Origin: Bradyrhizobium sp. WD16
Lineage (GTDB): Bacteria; Pseudomonadota; Alphaproteobacteria; Rhizobiales; Xanthobacteraceae
Assembly (NCBI RefSeq): GCF_024181725.1
Contig: NZ_CP028908.1
Coordinates: 5,445,501 to 5,509,500 of the forward strand
Direction of reading: 5' to 3'
Length of the DNA: 64,000 nucleotides
Of the stretch, positions 18,227 through 26,650 are shown one piece after another; position 1 is the first letter of the stretch, and every line of letters begins with the position of its first letter. The notes beneath the pieces are model-generated. The model saw nothing but the letters and a program-made list of their open reading frames with translations. It searched no databases and had not been told where the DNA came from. The translations under genes and the position numbers were made by a program.

Positions 18227-19099
18227 TCACTCGGGAATCGCGATGATCTTCAGGACGGTGGCAAGGACCGGCGAGAGCGGAACGTCGATCGGCACGAACC
18301 ATTTTTCGTAGAGCTTCTGCAGTCGGCCGTCCCGAGCCATGCGGGACAACGTCGCGTTGACGAGCGAAAGGAATACTGTGCTGTTCTTTTGAACCAGCAA
18401 GCCGTAGCTGTCATATGACAGCGGCGCGCCGACAACGCTGTAGTCTGATGGAGTGGGGGCCTTGCTGCGTAAGCCGAACAGGAGAATATCGTCGGTCGAA
18501 AAGGCATCGACGCGGTCGGTCGATAGCGCCAGGAACCCTTCCGCGTTGTCTTTCACTGCGACGACGCGGACGTTGAGCTTGTCCTTCTCGATGAGAGACT
18601 TGATCAAGCGTTCCGGCACGGAATTGATTGGAAGAGCGATGGCTTTGCCGTCCAGATCCTTGAGCTCAACGATGCCGGATTTGCTTTTCACCAGCAGCCG
18701 GGTTTGCGAGATGAAGAAAGGATAGGAGAAGTCCACCTGGCTCTGCCGGGCGATCGTGTTGACCGCCGACTCGCAGGAGATGTCCACGGTTCCGTTGGCA
18801 ACCAGCGGAATCCGGTTCTGCAGGTTGACCGGGACCATCTTGATCTGGAGATCAGTCAGGCCGATCGCCGATTTCACGGTCTGTGCAACTTCGAGACAGA
18901 TGTCGTTGGAATAGCCCTGAGGCTTGCCCTGGGCGTCGACGTAGGAGAAAGGGATCGACGAGTCACGGTATCCGATCGAAATCGCGCCTCTACTCCGAAT
19001 GCGATCGATCACGCCATCGCTTGATTGAGCCTCAGCCCAGGACGCTGAGAGCATGCATATTACGAAAGCGCCCAGTACAGCGCGCGGCCGGATATTCAT
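18227..19099 (-). CDS. Amino-acid ABC transporter periplasmic binding protein (family 3)
   Basis: 290 residues. Sec signal MNIRPRAVLGAFVICMLSASWAEAQ, then a family-3 solute-binding fold: IGYRDSSIPFSYVDAQGKPQGYSND (ligand-contacting first lobe), LVANGTVDISCES, QVDFSYPFF, and a second lobe with DNAEGFLALSTDRVDAF. The pattern is closest to glutamate/aspartate binders (GltI), so an acidic or small polar amino acid is the likely ligand. The ATG at 19099 has a strong GAGGAGG. It is the first transporter gene of the island operon, 32 bases after the HAD gene. Confidence 0.92.
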   Translation of the reverse strand: MNIRPRAVLGAFVICMLSASWAEAQSSDGVIDRIRSRGAISIGYRDSSIPFSYVDAQGKPQGYSNDICLEVAQTVKSAIGLTDLQIKMVPVNLQNRIPLVANGTVDISCESAVNTIARQSQVDFSYPFFISQTRLLVKSKSGIVELKDLDGKAIALPINSVPERLIKSLIEKDKLNVRVVAVKDNAEGFLALSTDRVDAFSTDDILLFGLRSKAPTPSDYSVVGAPLSYDSYGLLVQKNSTVFLSLVNATLSRMARDGRLQKLYEKWFVPIDVPLSPVLATVLKIIAIPE

Positions 19100-19131
19100 G
19101 ACGTTCGCCTCCTCTGTTGGTTTGCTTGGCT

Positions 19132-19836
19132 TCAGCCGATCGCCTCTAGCATTTCGGCTAGGCTGCCGACGGTGAGGTCTGGACGGGCTTCCGCGGCGCC
19201 CTCGCCCGACAGCCCCAGAAGGCGCTTCGGTCGGTTGATCCAGACGCATTTCAGCCCGAGCTTGTTGGCGGGCGTAACGTCGGCGCGCAGGCTCTGGCCG
19301 ACGTGAAGCACGCGAGATCGGGCAATGCCCATGGCATGGATGTCGGCGAGCGCGGTTTCAAAATGCTCCGGACTCGGCTTGTAAGCACCCACTCGCTCGG
19401 CCGTGACGACGATGTCGAATCCAACGCTCATCTTTTTGCAGGAGGACGTCAGCGACGCGTTGTCGATGTTCGAAAGAGCACCGATCTTTGCGCGGGCCTG
19501 CAACTGCTTCAGCCCGGCGGGAACGTCCGAATATGCCGGCCACTGGTGCGGTGTGGCCGAGAATGCCGCGCGTCGCTCGGGATCGATCGGCACACCGAAG
19601 TCACCGGAGATGCGATCGAAGCACCGCCGCAGGACTTCCGGGTAAAGGTGCGCCGGACGCTCCCTCTGGATGACCGCGCGGGCGCGATCGAACGACATGA
19701 TCAGTTCTTCGCCGGTAGCCGTCACGCCGTGTTCGGACGCCCATCGCGCAAGGAACTCTACGATCGAGGGCTCCCAATCGATGAGAGTGCCGTAGACGTC
19801 GAAGGTGACAACGTCGAAATCAGAGAGGCGAAGCAT
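19132..19836 (-). CDS. HAD-IA hydrolase annotated as type II haloacid dehalogenase-like
   Basis: 234 residues. HAD motif I is FDVYGTLIDW (nucleophile Asp plus Thr), motif II ALSNIDNAS, motif III lysine in AYKPSPEHF, and motif IV VLHVGQSLRADVTPANKLG. The helical cap is between motifs I and II. True L-2-haloacid dehalogenases have a different motif IV (S-x-N-x-x-D), so dehalogenase activity is not supported, and a phosphatase-like hydrolase is more likely. The ATG at 19836 gives the family N-terminus MLRLSDFDVVTFD. An ATG at 19860 adjoins the operator palindrome. It is the first gene of the cargo operon. Confidence 0.85.
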   Translation of the reverse strand: MLRLSDFDVVTFDVYGTLIDWEPSIVEFLARWASEHGVTATGEELIMSFDRARAVIQRERPAHLYPEVLRRCFDRISGDFGVPIDPERRAAFSATPHQWPAYSDVPAGLKQLQARAKIGALSNIDNASLTSSCKKMSVGFDIVVTAERVGAYKPSPEHFETALADIHAMGIARSRVLHVGQSLRADVTPANKLGLKCVWINRPKRLLGLSGEGAAEARPDLTVGSLAEMLEAIG

Positions 19837-19866
19837 CGAAATCTCACTGGCTAGATCCATTAACGA

Positions 19867-19883
19867 TTAGCGATAATCGCTAA
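19867..19883. promoter_or_regulatory. Palindromic operator between the HAD gene and gntR
   Basis: TTAGCGAT-A-ATCGCTAA is a perfect 17-base dyad directly upstream of the cargo operon, in the divergent region facing the GntR gene. A second, shorter dyad (AACTAT ... ATAGTT, 19940-19959) lies closer to the regulator. It is a probable GntR-family binding site controlling both directions. Confidence 0.6.
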
Positions 19884-20061
19884 CTATGCTCTTGTCAACA
19901 TTTGGAACGCTGCGGATGTGATTTCCGGCTAAATACGAAAACTATGTGAGAAAATAGTTAGTTATTGATAAGGAGAGGCTTGCAATGTATACACTGACAG
20001 TCCGCAGAACAGCCGAATTCCATTGCATGATTATCGCTACTTTTGGTTGGGAGAATGGATC

Positions 20062-20748
20062 GTGAGCGCCACGGAAGCATCGGACGGACATAGCCGAGCC
20101 AACATCCACTCGGCGGCCGCCGTCGTCGTCGACGAACTGCGCGGAGCGATCTTGCACAACCGGCTCAGTGGCGGCGAAAGGCTGCGGCAAGATGCAGTCG
20201 CGACCCAATACGGGGTCAGCCAGATGATCGTCCGGGAAGCCTTCAAACAGTTGACGACCGAAGGATTCCTCAAGGCCGAGCCGCGCCGTGGTGTGAGCGT
20301 CGCGATTCTCGGCGCTGACGAGGCATGGGAGGTAACGCAGCTACGGGCGCTTTTGGAATGCCAAGCCTTGCGATGGGCGATACCCAATATGTTGCGCGGC
20401 GACTTCGTTCAGTGCGCGCGCATTCTGGACGATTTGGATCGTTCAGATACCGTCGATGCGAAGATCTTGCTCAACGCGCGGTTCCACGCAAGCCTCTACG
20501 CGCCGGCGCGAAGAGCACGGACGTTGGATTTGATCGACAATCTCAGGATGAACTTCGAGCGATACCTTCGGTACACTTGGGAAGAAACTCATCACCTGGA
20601 GCAGTCGCAGGCCGAGCATCGTCAGATCTTGAACTTTTGCGAGCTACGCGATGTGGAGCGAGCTTGCGACGCACTTCGCAAGCATGTCTTGGCGACCGGA
20701 GACTTGCTAGTCGATAGTTTGAAGGGCCTGCCTGGCGAAGGGCGGTGA
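20062..20748 (+). CDS. GntR-family transcriptional regulator (FCD type)
   Basis: 228 residues. The N-terminal winged helix-turn-helix is VATQYGVSQMIVREAFKQLTTEGFLK followed by the wing PRRGVSVA. The C-terminal all-helical FCD effector domain has LRALLECQAL, an Asp/His metal-ligand set (NARFHASLY, EHRQIL) and the HVLATGD end helix. It likely senses the imported amino acid or a breakdown product and represses the divergent operon. The GTG at 20062 has GGGAG at 8 bases. An ATG at 20023 lacks a ribosome site. Confidence 0.88.
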   Translation: MSATEASDGHSRANIHSAAAVVVDELRGAILHNRLSGGERLRQDAVATQYGVSQMIVREAFKQLTTEGFLKAEPRRGVSVAILGADEAWEVTQLRALLECQALRWAIPNMLRGDFVQCARILDDLDRSDTVDAKILLNARFHASLYAPARRARTLDLIDNLRMNFERYLRYTWEETHHLEQSQAEHRQILNFCELRDVERACDALRKHVLATGDLLVDSLKGLPGEGR

Positions 20749-21381
20749 CCACGCATCGGGCGCCAACTGCCCAACAGTTTTTGGCATGGATCTTTGAGAG
20801 CTAGATCCCCACGCCTCACCGGGGCATGATGATAATGCCGAGTTTCACTAACTGCTTCACGGTCACGGCTTCGCCTTCCCGGCGGAGCGCGATCAGCCGG
20901 AGAATGGTCGCGAGCGAGCCAGTCACACTGAAAGGTTAGGTCCGAGATCCACCCCGATCTTGGATTTGCTCACCAGTTTGTAGCCGACCACGAACCGCAG
21001 CTTCGCGCCACAAGCAGCCATTCCATCGCTGTTCATTCTGCGAATTGAGCTCTGGCGGCGACTGGCCTCGAGCATTTTTGGAGACGAAAGCCGTAGAGAA
21101 CCGCCGCTGAGCTTTTCAAATTCGGCTGAGCCCAAGCAGCGAACGGTGACAACGACGCGCGCGATATTCGCAGCCTCCACCACCTCGATAAACGAGACAG
21201 AACGCCGCCTTCGTTCGAAGGAGCACAATCGCGCAGATTGGCGTAGTACGCTGCTCTACGCGCGAGTGACCCAATGCACACCAAATTGCGACATCAATCG
21301 CCTGCGTACGCCTCAAACCAGATCGGTACTGCATTTGGTACTGCACGCTTCATTTGGCTGTCGCTAAGTGATGATGATACT
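20749..21381. other. Island right end without an intact gene
   Basis: 633 bases with no supported gene. A short minus-strand frame 20816-20926 (36 codons, ending VKLGIIIMPR) and a longer one at 20923-21228 have no recognisable domain and may be remnants. Two direct copies of GGTACTGCA at 21324-21332 and 21337-21345 match the word clustered at the left end. These are possible integrase or excisionase arm sites. Confidence 0.4.
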
Positions 21382-21453
21382 TCACTTTTCTGGAGAGTCG
21401 GTCCAGTCCATCATCGGGGCGACACAGAAGCGAAAGTCTTCAAGATTCAACAC
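21382..21453 (-). pseudogene. dusA: Displaced native 5' end of dusA, including attR (21401-21417)
   Basis: Read on the minus strand from the GTG at 21453, it gives VLNLEDFRFCVAPMMDWTDS and stops at 21382. FRFCVAPMMDWTD is the DusA N-terminus, cut off after the attachment core. It contains the exact 17-bp repeat found inside intact dusA at 12688-12704 and marks the right junction of the island. Before insertion, this segment would have been continuous with 12687 and the rest of dusA. Confidence 0.85.
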
Positions 21454-21853
21454 TTTAGGATCTGATCTTCAGTCAAATTCGGGATCTTGGAGGCGGCATC
21501 AATAGCCGATCGCACGCCGGGTTGGCGATCAGAAAGATGGGGCCAATGCGGCATGCAGCAACCCTCCCCTTGGCATCTCCGGCCGCCGCCGCACGGGGCT
21601 GGTTCGAAAGCCTCGCTCAAATCCATCAGGCGTCGCGCTGGCCGCGCGATATTGCCTCAATGCTTCTTCCTTCGCTGGTCCACCACGAGCCAGGATTCGA
21701 CGATCTCGATCGCGCGGTTCGTATTGCCGCGATGACCATTTGCCTGCCGCTCCGGCACGCGCAACAGACCGACAATCACAGCGGGAGACGCCACAAATTT
21801 GCAATGGAGAGAATGCTATCCTTTGCCATCCGATCCACGCGAGCAGAATTACG
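21454..21853. other. Intergenic stretch upstream of native dusA
   Basis: 400 bases. Overlapping open frames exist on both strands (for example + 21522-21857), but neither shows a domain, signal peptide or ribosome site. I see no supportable gene. Confidence 0.4.
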
Positions 21854-22306
21854 ATGAAATGCCGGCCGCATGGCACTTCATATGTCAGCGCACCACATCG
21901 AACGTTCATCCTAATGGCGATCGCAGTAACGCTGTCGTCCACCGTGGATGCCGCTGAATTCACGGTCGTCAACGCCTCGACGGTTGCGCTTCAGCACCTC
22001 TATATATCGCCGTGTGGAGCAAGGCATTGGGGGCCCGACCAGCTCACTGAAGCGCTTCCGCCTTCGAGGTTTTTCACGATCTCCAGCATCGAGCCGGGCT
22101 GTTACGACGTCGAATTCGTGGTTGCTCCTTGGAACGTCTGCGTGATCGCCGGCGCCGCTCTGCGTCGAAGCGAAGTCTGGAAGGTAACGCAGTGGACCGT
22201 GTTCGGCTCCCAGAGCGGCGATTGCTCCCATGTCGCAGGCTACGTTCCAGCAAAGCGACGGCCGTGGGTCCGGCAACCGGCGTCGGCATCGGAAATGACG
22301 AGATAG
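21854..22306 (+). CDS. Small secreted protein of unknown function
   Basis: 150 residues. A signal sequence ends near STVDAAEF, and the mature part begins [30 protein letters not shown] and continues [17 protein letters not shown]. This resembles a small beta-sandwich family seen in secreted bacterial proteins, with four cysteines that could form disulfides. No enzyme motif is present. The ATG at 21854 or at 21914 could start it. The UDP-glucuronate decarboxylase start follows after 4 bases, so the two are probably co-transcribed. Confidence 0.6.
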   Translation: MKCRPHGTSYVSAPHRTFILMAIAVTLSSTVDAAEFTVVNASTVALQHLYISPCGARHWGPDQLTEALPPSRFFTISSIEPGCYDVEFVVAPWNVCVIAGAALRRSEVWKVTQWTVFGSQSGDCSHVAGYVPAKRRPWVRQPASASEMTR

Positions 22307-22310
22307 TGAC

Positions 22311-23258
22311 ATGGCAAAGGTGCTGGTGACCGGCGGTGCCGGGTTTCTCGGCTCGCACCTCTGCGAGCGCCTCATCGATCAAGGCCACGACGTTCTTTGC
22401 GTCGACAACTATTTCACCGGCAGCAGAGCCAACATCGCGCATCTCATCGGCCACGCGCGCTTCGAGATGATGCGACATGACGTAACCTTCCCGCTCTACG
22501 TCGAGGTCGACAAGATCTACAATCTGGCCTGCCCTGCCTCGCCCATCCACTACCAGTTCGATCCGGTGCAGACGACCAAGACCAGCGTGCACGGCGCGAT
22601 CAATATGTTAGGGCTCGCCAAGCGCGTGAAGGCAACGATCCTGCAGGCCTCGACCTCCGAGGTGTACGGCGACCCGGAGATCCATCCGCAGACCGAGGCC
22701 TATTGGGGTCGCGTCAATCCCATCGGCCTGCGTTCTTGCTATGATGAAGGTAAGCGCTGCGCCGAGACGTTGTTCTTCGACTATTGGCGCCAGCACAAGC
22801 TGCGGGTCAAGGTCGTGCGGATCTTCAACACCTACGGGCCACGCATGCACCCCAACGATGGTCGGGTGGTGTCGAACTTCATCGTCCAGGCACTCAAAGG
22901 CGACGACATCACCATCTACGGCGACGGCAATCAGACTCGCAGCTTCTGCTATGTCGACGATCTCATCGAGGCCATGATCCGGGCGATGAACACGCCCGAC
23001 GATTTCACAGGCCCCGTGAACATCGGCAACCCGCGCGAATTCACCATCCGCGAGCTGGCGGAAGAGGTCATTGCGCTGACCGGGGCACGGAGCAGGTTGG
23101 TGTTCCGGCCATTGCCATCCGACGATCCGCGCCAGCGCCAGCCGGATATTTCGCTGGCTCGCGCCGTGCTCGACTGGTCACCGAAAATCGATCTCAAGAG
23201 CGGGCTAGAGAAGACGATCGCGTATTTCCGCGGCGAGATGCTGGACGCCGCCGAGTAA
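22311..23258 (+). CDS. UDP-glucuronate decarboxylase (UDP-xylose synthase)
   Basis: 315 residues. Extended short-chain dehydrogenase: NAD motif [11 protein letters not shown] (residues 7-17), [11 protein letters not shown], the [13 protein letters not shown] stretch diagnostic of UXS-type enzymes, catalytic Tyr144/Lys148 in [29 protein letters not shown], and [16 protein letters not shown]. It makes UDP-xylose from UDP-glucuronate in the cytosol, supplying sugar nucleotide for polysaccharide or protein glycosylation. It is convergent with the type II secretion operon and could feed the glycosyltransferases at 32-37 kb, though that link is inference. Confidence 0.93.
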   Translation: MAKVLVTGGAGFLGSHLCERLIDQGHDVLCVDNYFTGSRANIAHLIGHARFEMMRHDVTFPLYVEVDKIYNLACPASPIHYQFDPVQTTKTSVHGAINMLGLAKRVKATILQASTSEVYGDPEIHPQTEAYWGRVNPIGLRSCYDEGKRCAETLFFDYWRQHKLRVKVVRIFNTYGPRMHPNDGRVVSNFIVQALKGDDITIYGDGNQTRSFCYVDDLIEAMIRAMNTPDDFTGPVNIGNPREFTIRELAEEVIALTGARSRLVFRPLPSDDPRQRQPDISLARAVLDWSPKIDLKSGLEKTIAYFRGEMLDAAE

Positions 23259-23360
23259 CACCGACCCCAACCGCGCTCTCGCGGCCACCGCTTCCACAAG
23301 GCCGACGTTCCCCCAAAGTCCGATCGAACCGGGGGGAGCATAAATTCACTCAACGACGGC

Positions 23361-23930
23361 TCACGCAGCCCTGCGGCGCCAGAAAGCATGCAGGGTCAGG
23401 TTGACCTTCAAGACGGGATCCGCGACCGCCCGCTCACCGGAGCCGGCCGGCTGCATCGCCAGCGCATCGACAAAGACGTAAGGAGCGCCGCTCTCGAGCC
23501 GATACAGCAGCCGCTGCAGGGCGGGAATCGTGGCATTCAACGTGATCTGCAGTCGGATCGCGTCGCTCTTGTCGTCACGATCGGCGGGCGCGACCCCGGA
23601 TGAGACAAGGACAGCGCGCTGTTCCGTAACGATCTGCGACAGATAGGCCTGAAACTGGGCCGTGGCCAACCCGCTGGTGGGCGCATCCAGAAATGCAAGC
23701 GCGGGAGCTGCCGCGGCTCGGGTCTGCTGGCGTCGGTCGGTACCCGAGCCGGTGCGGGCCTCGAGGCTCTTGAGCCGATGGCGTTGCTCAATGAGGTTTC
23801 CCACGGCTTCGGCGCGTGCCTGCAATGTGACCACCACGACGAGGACGCAGACGAGCACGAGCGCGCAGAAGCCGCCCACCGCGAATATCTGCTCCCGATC
23901 GAGTCTCAGGACGTTCAACCTCTTCAGCAT
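23361..23930 (-). CDS. gspM: Type II secretion system protein GspM
   Basis: 189 residues. A single N-terminal membrane helix (about residues 17-38) precedes a periplasmic ferredoxin-like domain (FLDAPTSGLATAQFQAYLSQIVTEQ; LQITLNATIPALQRLLYRLESG) of the GspM-b kind. It forms the inner-membrane platform with GspL. The ATG at 23930 has AGAGG at proper spacing. A TTG two codons upstream overlaps the gspL stop. It is the last gene of the gspE-M operon. Confidence 0.85.
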   Translation of the reverse strand: MLKRLNVLRLDREQIFAVGGFCALVLVCVLVVVVTLQARAEAVGNLIEQRHRLKSLEARTGSGTDRRQQTRAAAAPALAFLDAPTSGLATAQFQAYLSQIVTEQRAVLVSSGVAPADRDDKSDAIRLQITLNATIPALQRLLYRLESGAPYVFVDALAMQPAGSGERAVADPVLKVNLTLHAFWRRRAA

Positions 23931-23932
23931 GG

Positions 23933-24988
23933 TCAACCTCTATCGATCTTCGGATGTGCCTCGACGCGGGCCTCGATGTGAAATATGAAGCGTCGACCGT
24001 CGGCGCCGCGGGTGGTCGGAGCGAAAAAATGCACATCCTTGAGGTGTCCCGATTGCTCGAGCGGAGCAATCAGTGCCGGCGCATCGTCGGCCAGGCCGAT
24101 GATGCGCAACGTCGCGCCATCGAGATTAAAGTCGGTGATATAGGACGTCTCCGGAAGCGAGCGGGACAGCGCCTCGACGACAATGACGGCTACCGGGGCA
24201 GTTTCCTTCAACGCCCATGCGCGCTCCGCCGGCGCCAGTGCAGCGACCGATTGCTGGGGGCGCGCCCCCTGAATCTGGTGCTGCAGCGTGGCTATGCGGG
24301 CGACGACACTTTCGCTCTCGCTGTCCGCGGAGGCCGCGTCGAAGAAAGCCCACAGGCTCACAACAATGGTCATGCAGGCCATGGCGGCGACGAGACTTCC
24401 GATCGCCAGGCGCGCACGCCCAACGCTCTTGTCGGACGCGTCCGCGAGACGGGACCACAGCGTGATGCGAGGAGCCGCATCGGCAAGGTGCTTGCCTGCC
24501 ACGACGCGATCGACCCGCAAGCCCAGCGCACCGAGGCGGCTGCACGCATCATCAAGCTGGGCGCGCGAGGTGATGAGCACGCGCACGTCGAGGCTGGTCA
24601 TGTCACCATTCGCCTGCGCATCGAAGCCATAGGCGGCCTGACCGGCACGCCACGGCGACAAGCGCTCGATCTGATTGCGCACGATGCCGGGCAGCAGGTC
24701 CCGAGCCTGGGCGGGAACGCTCATACGACGCGAAATGACCTCGTCGGCCGCGAGTTCCAGGATCACGAAACACTTCCGAGCGGCGCTAACGATCTCGATC
24801 GGCATCGCGGCACCCGCGGAAACGGTATCCAGACGGATTTTTTGCTGTCCCCGCATCTGCTGAACGATCAATTGATCGCGCTCCTGCACGATCTTCAGCC
24901 AATTCCGCGCGCGTCGGCCTTCGCGCCGGCTGAGCAACAGGCGAGCCAGCACCTCGATCCAGCGCATCAATATCTTGTCGACATGCAT
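23933..24988 (-). CDS. gspL: Type II secretion system protein GspL (PilN-like)
   Basis: 351 residues. The N-terminal half is a cytoplasmic actin-like/PilM-derived domain (IVQERDQLIVQQ; LLPGIVRNQIERLSPWRAGQAAYG), then one membrane helix (about 197-218) and a periplasmic PilN-like domain (VIVVEALSRSLPETSYITDFNLDGATLRIIG). The first 20 residues are unusually basic. It links the GspE ATPase to the membrane platform. The start ATG is preceded by GGGAGGG. Confidence 0.85.
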   Translation of the reverse strand: MHVDKILMRWIEVLARLLLSRREGRRARNWLKIVQERDQLIVQQMRGQQKIRLDTVSAGAAMPIEIVSAARKCFVILELAADEVISRRMSVPAQARDLLPGIVRNQIERLSPWRAGQAAYGFDAQANGDMTSLDVRVLITSRAQLDDACSRLGALGLRVDRVVAGKHLADAAPRITLWSRLADASDKSVGRARLAIGSLVAAMACMTIVVSLWAFFDAASADSESESVVARIATLQHQIQGARPQQSVAALAPAERAWALKETAPVAVIVVEALSRSLPETSYITDFNLDGATLRIIGLADDAPALIAPLEQSGHLKDVHFFAPTTRGADGRRFIFHIEARVEAHPKIDRG

Positions 24989-25001
24989 CAGCGCCCTCCC
25001 A

Positions 25002-25904
25002 TCAGTACGGCGTCACCGCGCGAACCAGCGAAGATGTCGGATTCCAGGCGAGAACCCGATAGGGCTGCTTGTCGTCGGTGAGCAAAACAATGAAAGCCTT
25101 GGCCGCGGCCGTATATCCGTCCGACGTACTGGCGACGAGATCCACTGCGACGACCTGCCTTTGCTGAACCTTCAGATATTTCTGTGCAGGACCGAGCAGA
25201 AAGGCGAGGCGCTCGGGGTCCACCACAGGCGCACTCCGCATGTCGAGGAAGGTGTCCAGCCGGGCCTCTTCGAAAAACGGCAGCGCCCTGAGGACCGCGA
25301 CCGGCGCGGTGAGCGGATTTACGGTATCGCTCCCGTAGACGGTGACCAGGGGCGCCATCGCTTCGATCCATTCCGGCCGCATTCCGGGAACGCCCGCAAG
25401 TTGCCGCACGTCGGTGAACACCGCGAGAGGCGCGGGCGGGTCGGATGTGACAGGCTTCGCCGGCGGCGCCTGCAGCTTCGCTGCATCGTTCGGCCGGGCC
25501 CGCTGATCGGAACCGCGCTGCATGACAACCTCCCGGGACACGATCTCGGCATCGTCGTCCTCGGCACCGACATACCGTAACAGCGACGCAAGCAGGTCGA
25601 CGGGCGCCTTTCCAATGTCGATACGACCGCCCTCGTCGCTCACGCGGACAACGACCGATCCAGTCGACAGCGCCACCGTGGTGCCGCGCTCCGTGAGCGG
25701 TGTATCACCGATGGCTCCAGCCATGCTGGCCGCCACCTCGAGCCCCGCGCTCAGCAGCGCGTCAGCCTGAACGCGGTCGCGGTCGATCACCACGATTCCC
25801 GCAAGACCGCGAAACGTCGTCGACGTCGCCATGACAAGCGTCGAGCAGAAGGCGATTGCCCATAGCACGGTGAACAGAACCATGCCTCGTCGGGGGTCAC
25901 TCAT
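25002..25904 (-). CDS. gspK: Type II secretion minor pseudopilin GspK
   Basis: 300 residues. A short leader MSDPRRG is followed by the hydrophobic pseudopilin helix MVLFTVLWAIAFCSTLVMA, where the usual F-T-L-I-E is replaced in typical GspK fashion. A helical-insert domain contains the SAM-like segment FTDVRQLAGVPGM and DTVNPLTAPVAVLRALP. It caps the pseudopilus tip with GspI and GspJ. It overlaps the gspJ stop by 4 bases (ATGA). GGAGGGG precedes the start. Confidence 0.9.
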   Translation of the reverse strand: MSDPRRGMVLFTVLWAIAFCSTLVMATSTTFRGLAGIVVIDRDRVQADALLSAGLEVAASMAGAIGDTPLTERGTTVALSTGSVVVRVSDEGGRIDIGKAPVDLLASLLRYVGAEDDDAEIVSREVVMQRGSDQRARPNDAAKLQAPPAKPVTSDPPAPLAVFTDVRQLAGVPGMRPEWIEAMAPLVTVYGSDTVNPLTAPVAVLRALPFFEEARLDTFLDMRSAPVVDPERLAFLLGPAQKYLKVQQRQVVAVDLVASTSDGYTAAAKAFIVLLTDDKQPYRVLAWNPTSSLVRAVTPY

Positions 25905-26650
25905 CCCCGCCCCTCCGACGGCTCATTCGGCGATCCGCCCCCGGCCGGCGCGATCGGTGCCTTGCCGCCCCTCAGACACGCCGCGGTAGCCCCGAGCTGC
26001 GCGCAATCGACCGGAGCGTCGGCACGCAACACGAAATCCGCTCCGGGAACGAGTTCGGCCCCGCTGGCGCGATCCCGGACCATCAGCCGCACCAGGCGCG
26101 GCAGCAGCGGTTGTCCGCTCCAGGTATCGCTCCAGGTCACAGTCCCATCCGTGGCGATGCGCCCGAATGCGAAGGTGATATCGACCTGCCCGTCGAGCAG
26201 ATCGACGGGATCGCGCACGACGGCACTTTCGAACTGCGTCAGTGGCCCGAGCCATGCGGCGCGGCGCCGGATCAGATGGCTCACGCCGTTGATCTGCTCG
26301 ACCGTCAGACCGACCACCTCCTCGCCCCGCGCTCCAGTCGCGATCCCGCCCGCCGCGACGAATTTGACCTCGGTCGATGCGCCAACGAAGGCGGCTCCGG
26401 CGCTGTTCTTGCCGCCGGACTGCACCAGACGGGCCGATCCGAAGTCAGCCGCCAGACGTTCGACCGCGAGCAGCAGATGGTCCGCCTTCCCCACCCGACC
26501 GGCGCCACGATCGAAATTGAGCGCGACGTTGTGAATGAGCGCCGCGGTCGCGATGATCACGACAGAGGCGATCGCCAGCGCGGCGAGCACCTCGATCAGG
26601 GTGAAACCGGGTGCGCCGCCGCGCGCCCCGGGGCGGGCGGTCGCGATCAT
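25901..26650 (-). CDS. gspJ: Type II secretion minor pseudopilin GspJ
   Basis: 249 residues. Class III leader ending PGFTLIEVLAALAIASVV, cleaved after Gly15, then a soluble beta domain. Most GspJ proteins are near 200 residues. The extra length here is a Gly/Pro-rich C-terminal tail after a two-cysteine loop (DCAQLGATAACLRGG). ATGA overlaps with both neighbours indicate tight coupling. Confidence 0.88.
   Translation of the reverse strand: MIATARPGARGGAPGFTLIEVLAALAIASVVIIATAALIHNVALNFDRGAGRVGKADHLLLAVERLAADFGSARLVQSGGKNSAGAAFVGASTEVKFVAAGGIATGARGEEVVGLTVEQINGVSHLIRRRAAWLGPLTQFESAVVRDPVDLLDGQVDITFAFGRIATDGTVTWSDTWSGQPLLPRLVRLMVRDRASGAELVPGADFVLRADAPVDCAQLGATAACLRGGKAPIAPAGGGSPNEPSEGRG

Larger units (their letters stand above)
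12705..21417. mobile_element. Genomic island integrated in dusA (8.7 kb)
   Basis: The island is bounded by the 17-bp direct repeat, with dusA restored on the left and the displaced dusA start on the right. Cargo: RidA, aminotransferase, PLP dehydratase, a four-gene amino-acid ABC transporter, a HAD hydrolase and a divergent GntR regulator. The two ends (12732-13319 and 20749-21400) look more AT-rich than the flanks and hold no intact gene. No integrase or recombinase frame was seen, so the element is probably immobile or needs an integrase supplied elsewhere. Confidence 0.8.

Noticed and set aside
19132-19836. True L-2-haloacid dehalogenase
   Set aside because: HAD motifs I-III fit, but motif IV is VGQSLRAD instead of the S-x-N-x-x-D pattern needed for dehalogenation.
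20816-21228. Integrase or resolvase remnant at the right end of the island
   Set aside because: Two short minus-strand frames are present, but neither has catalytic motifs or recognisable similarity, so no recombinase is claimed.
21522-21857. A 111-codon plus-strand gene before the small secreted protein
   Set aside because: No ribosome site, domain or signal peptide, and it conflicts with an equally long frame on the other strand.
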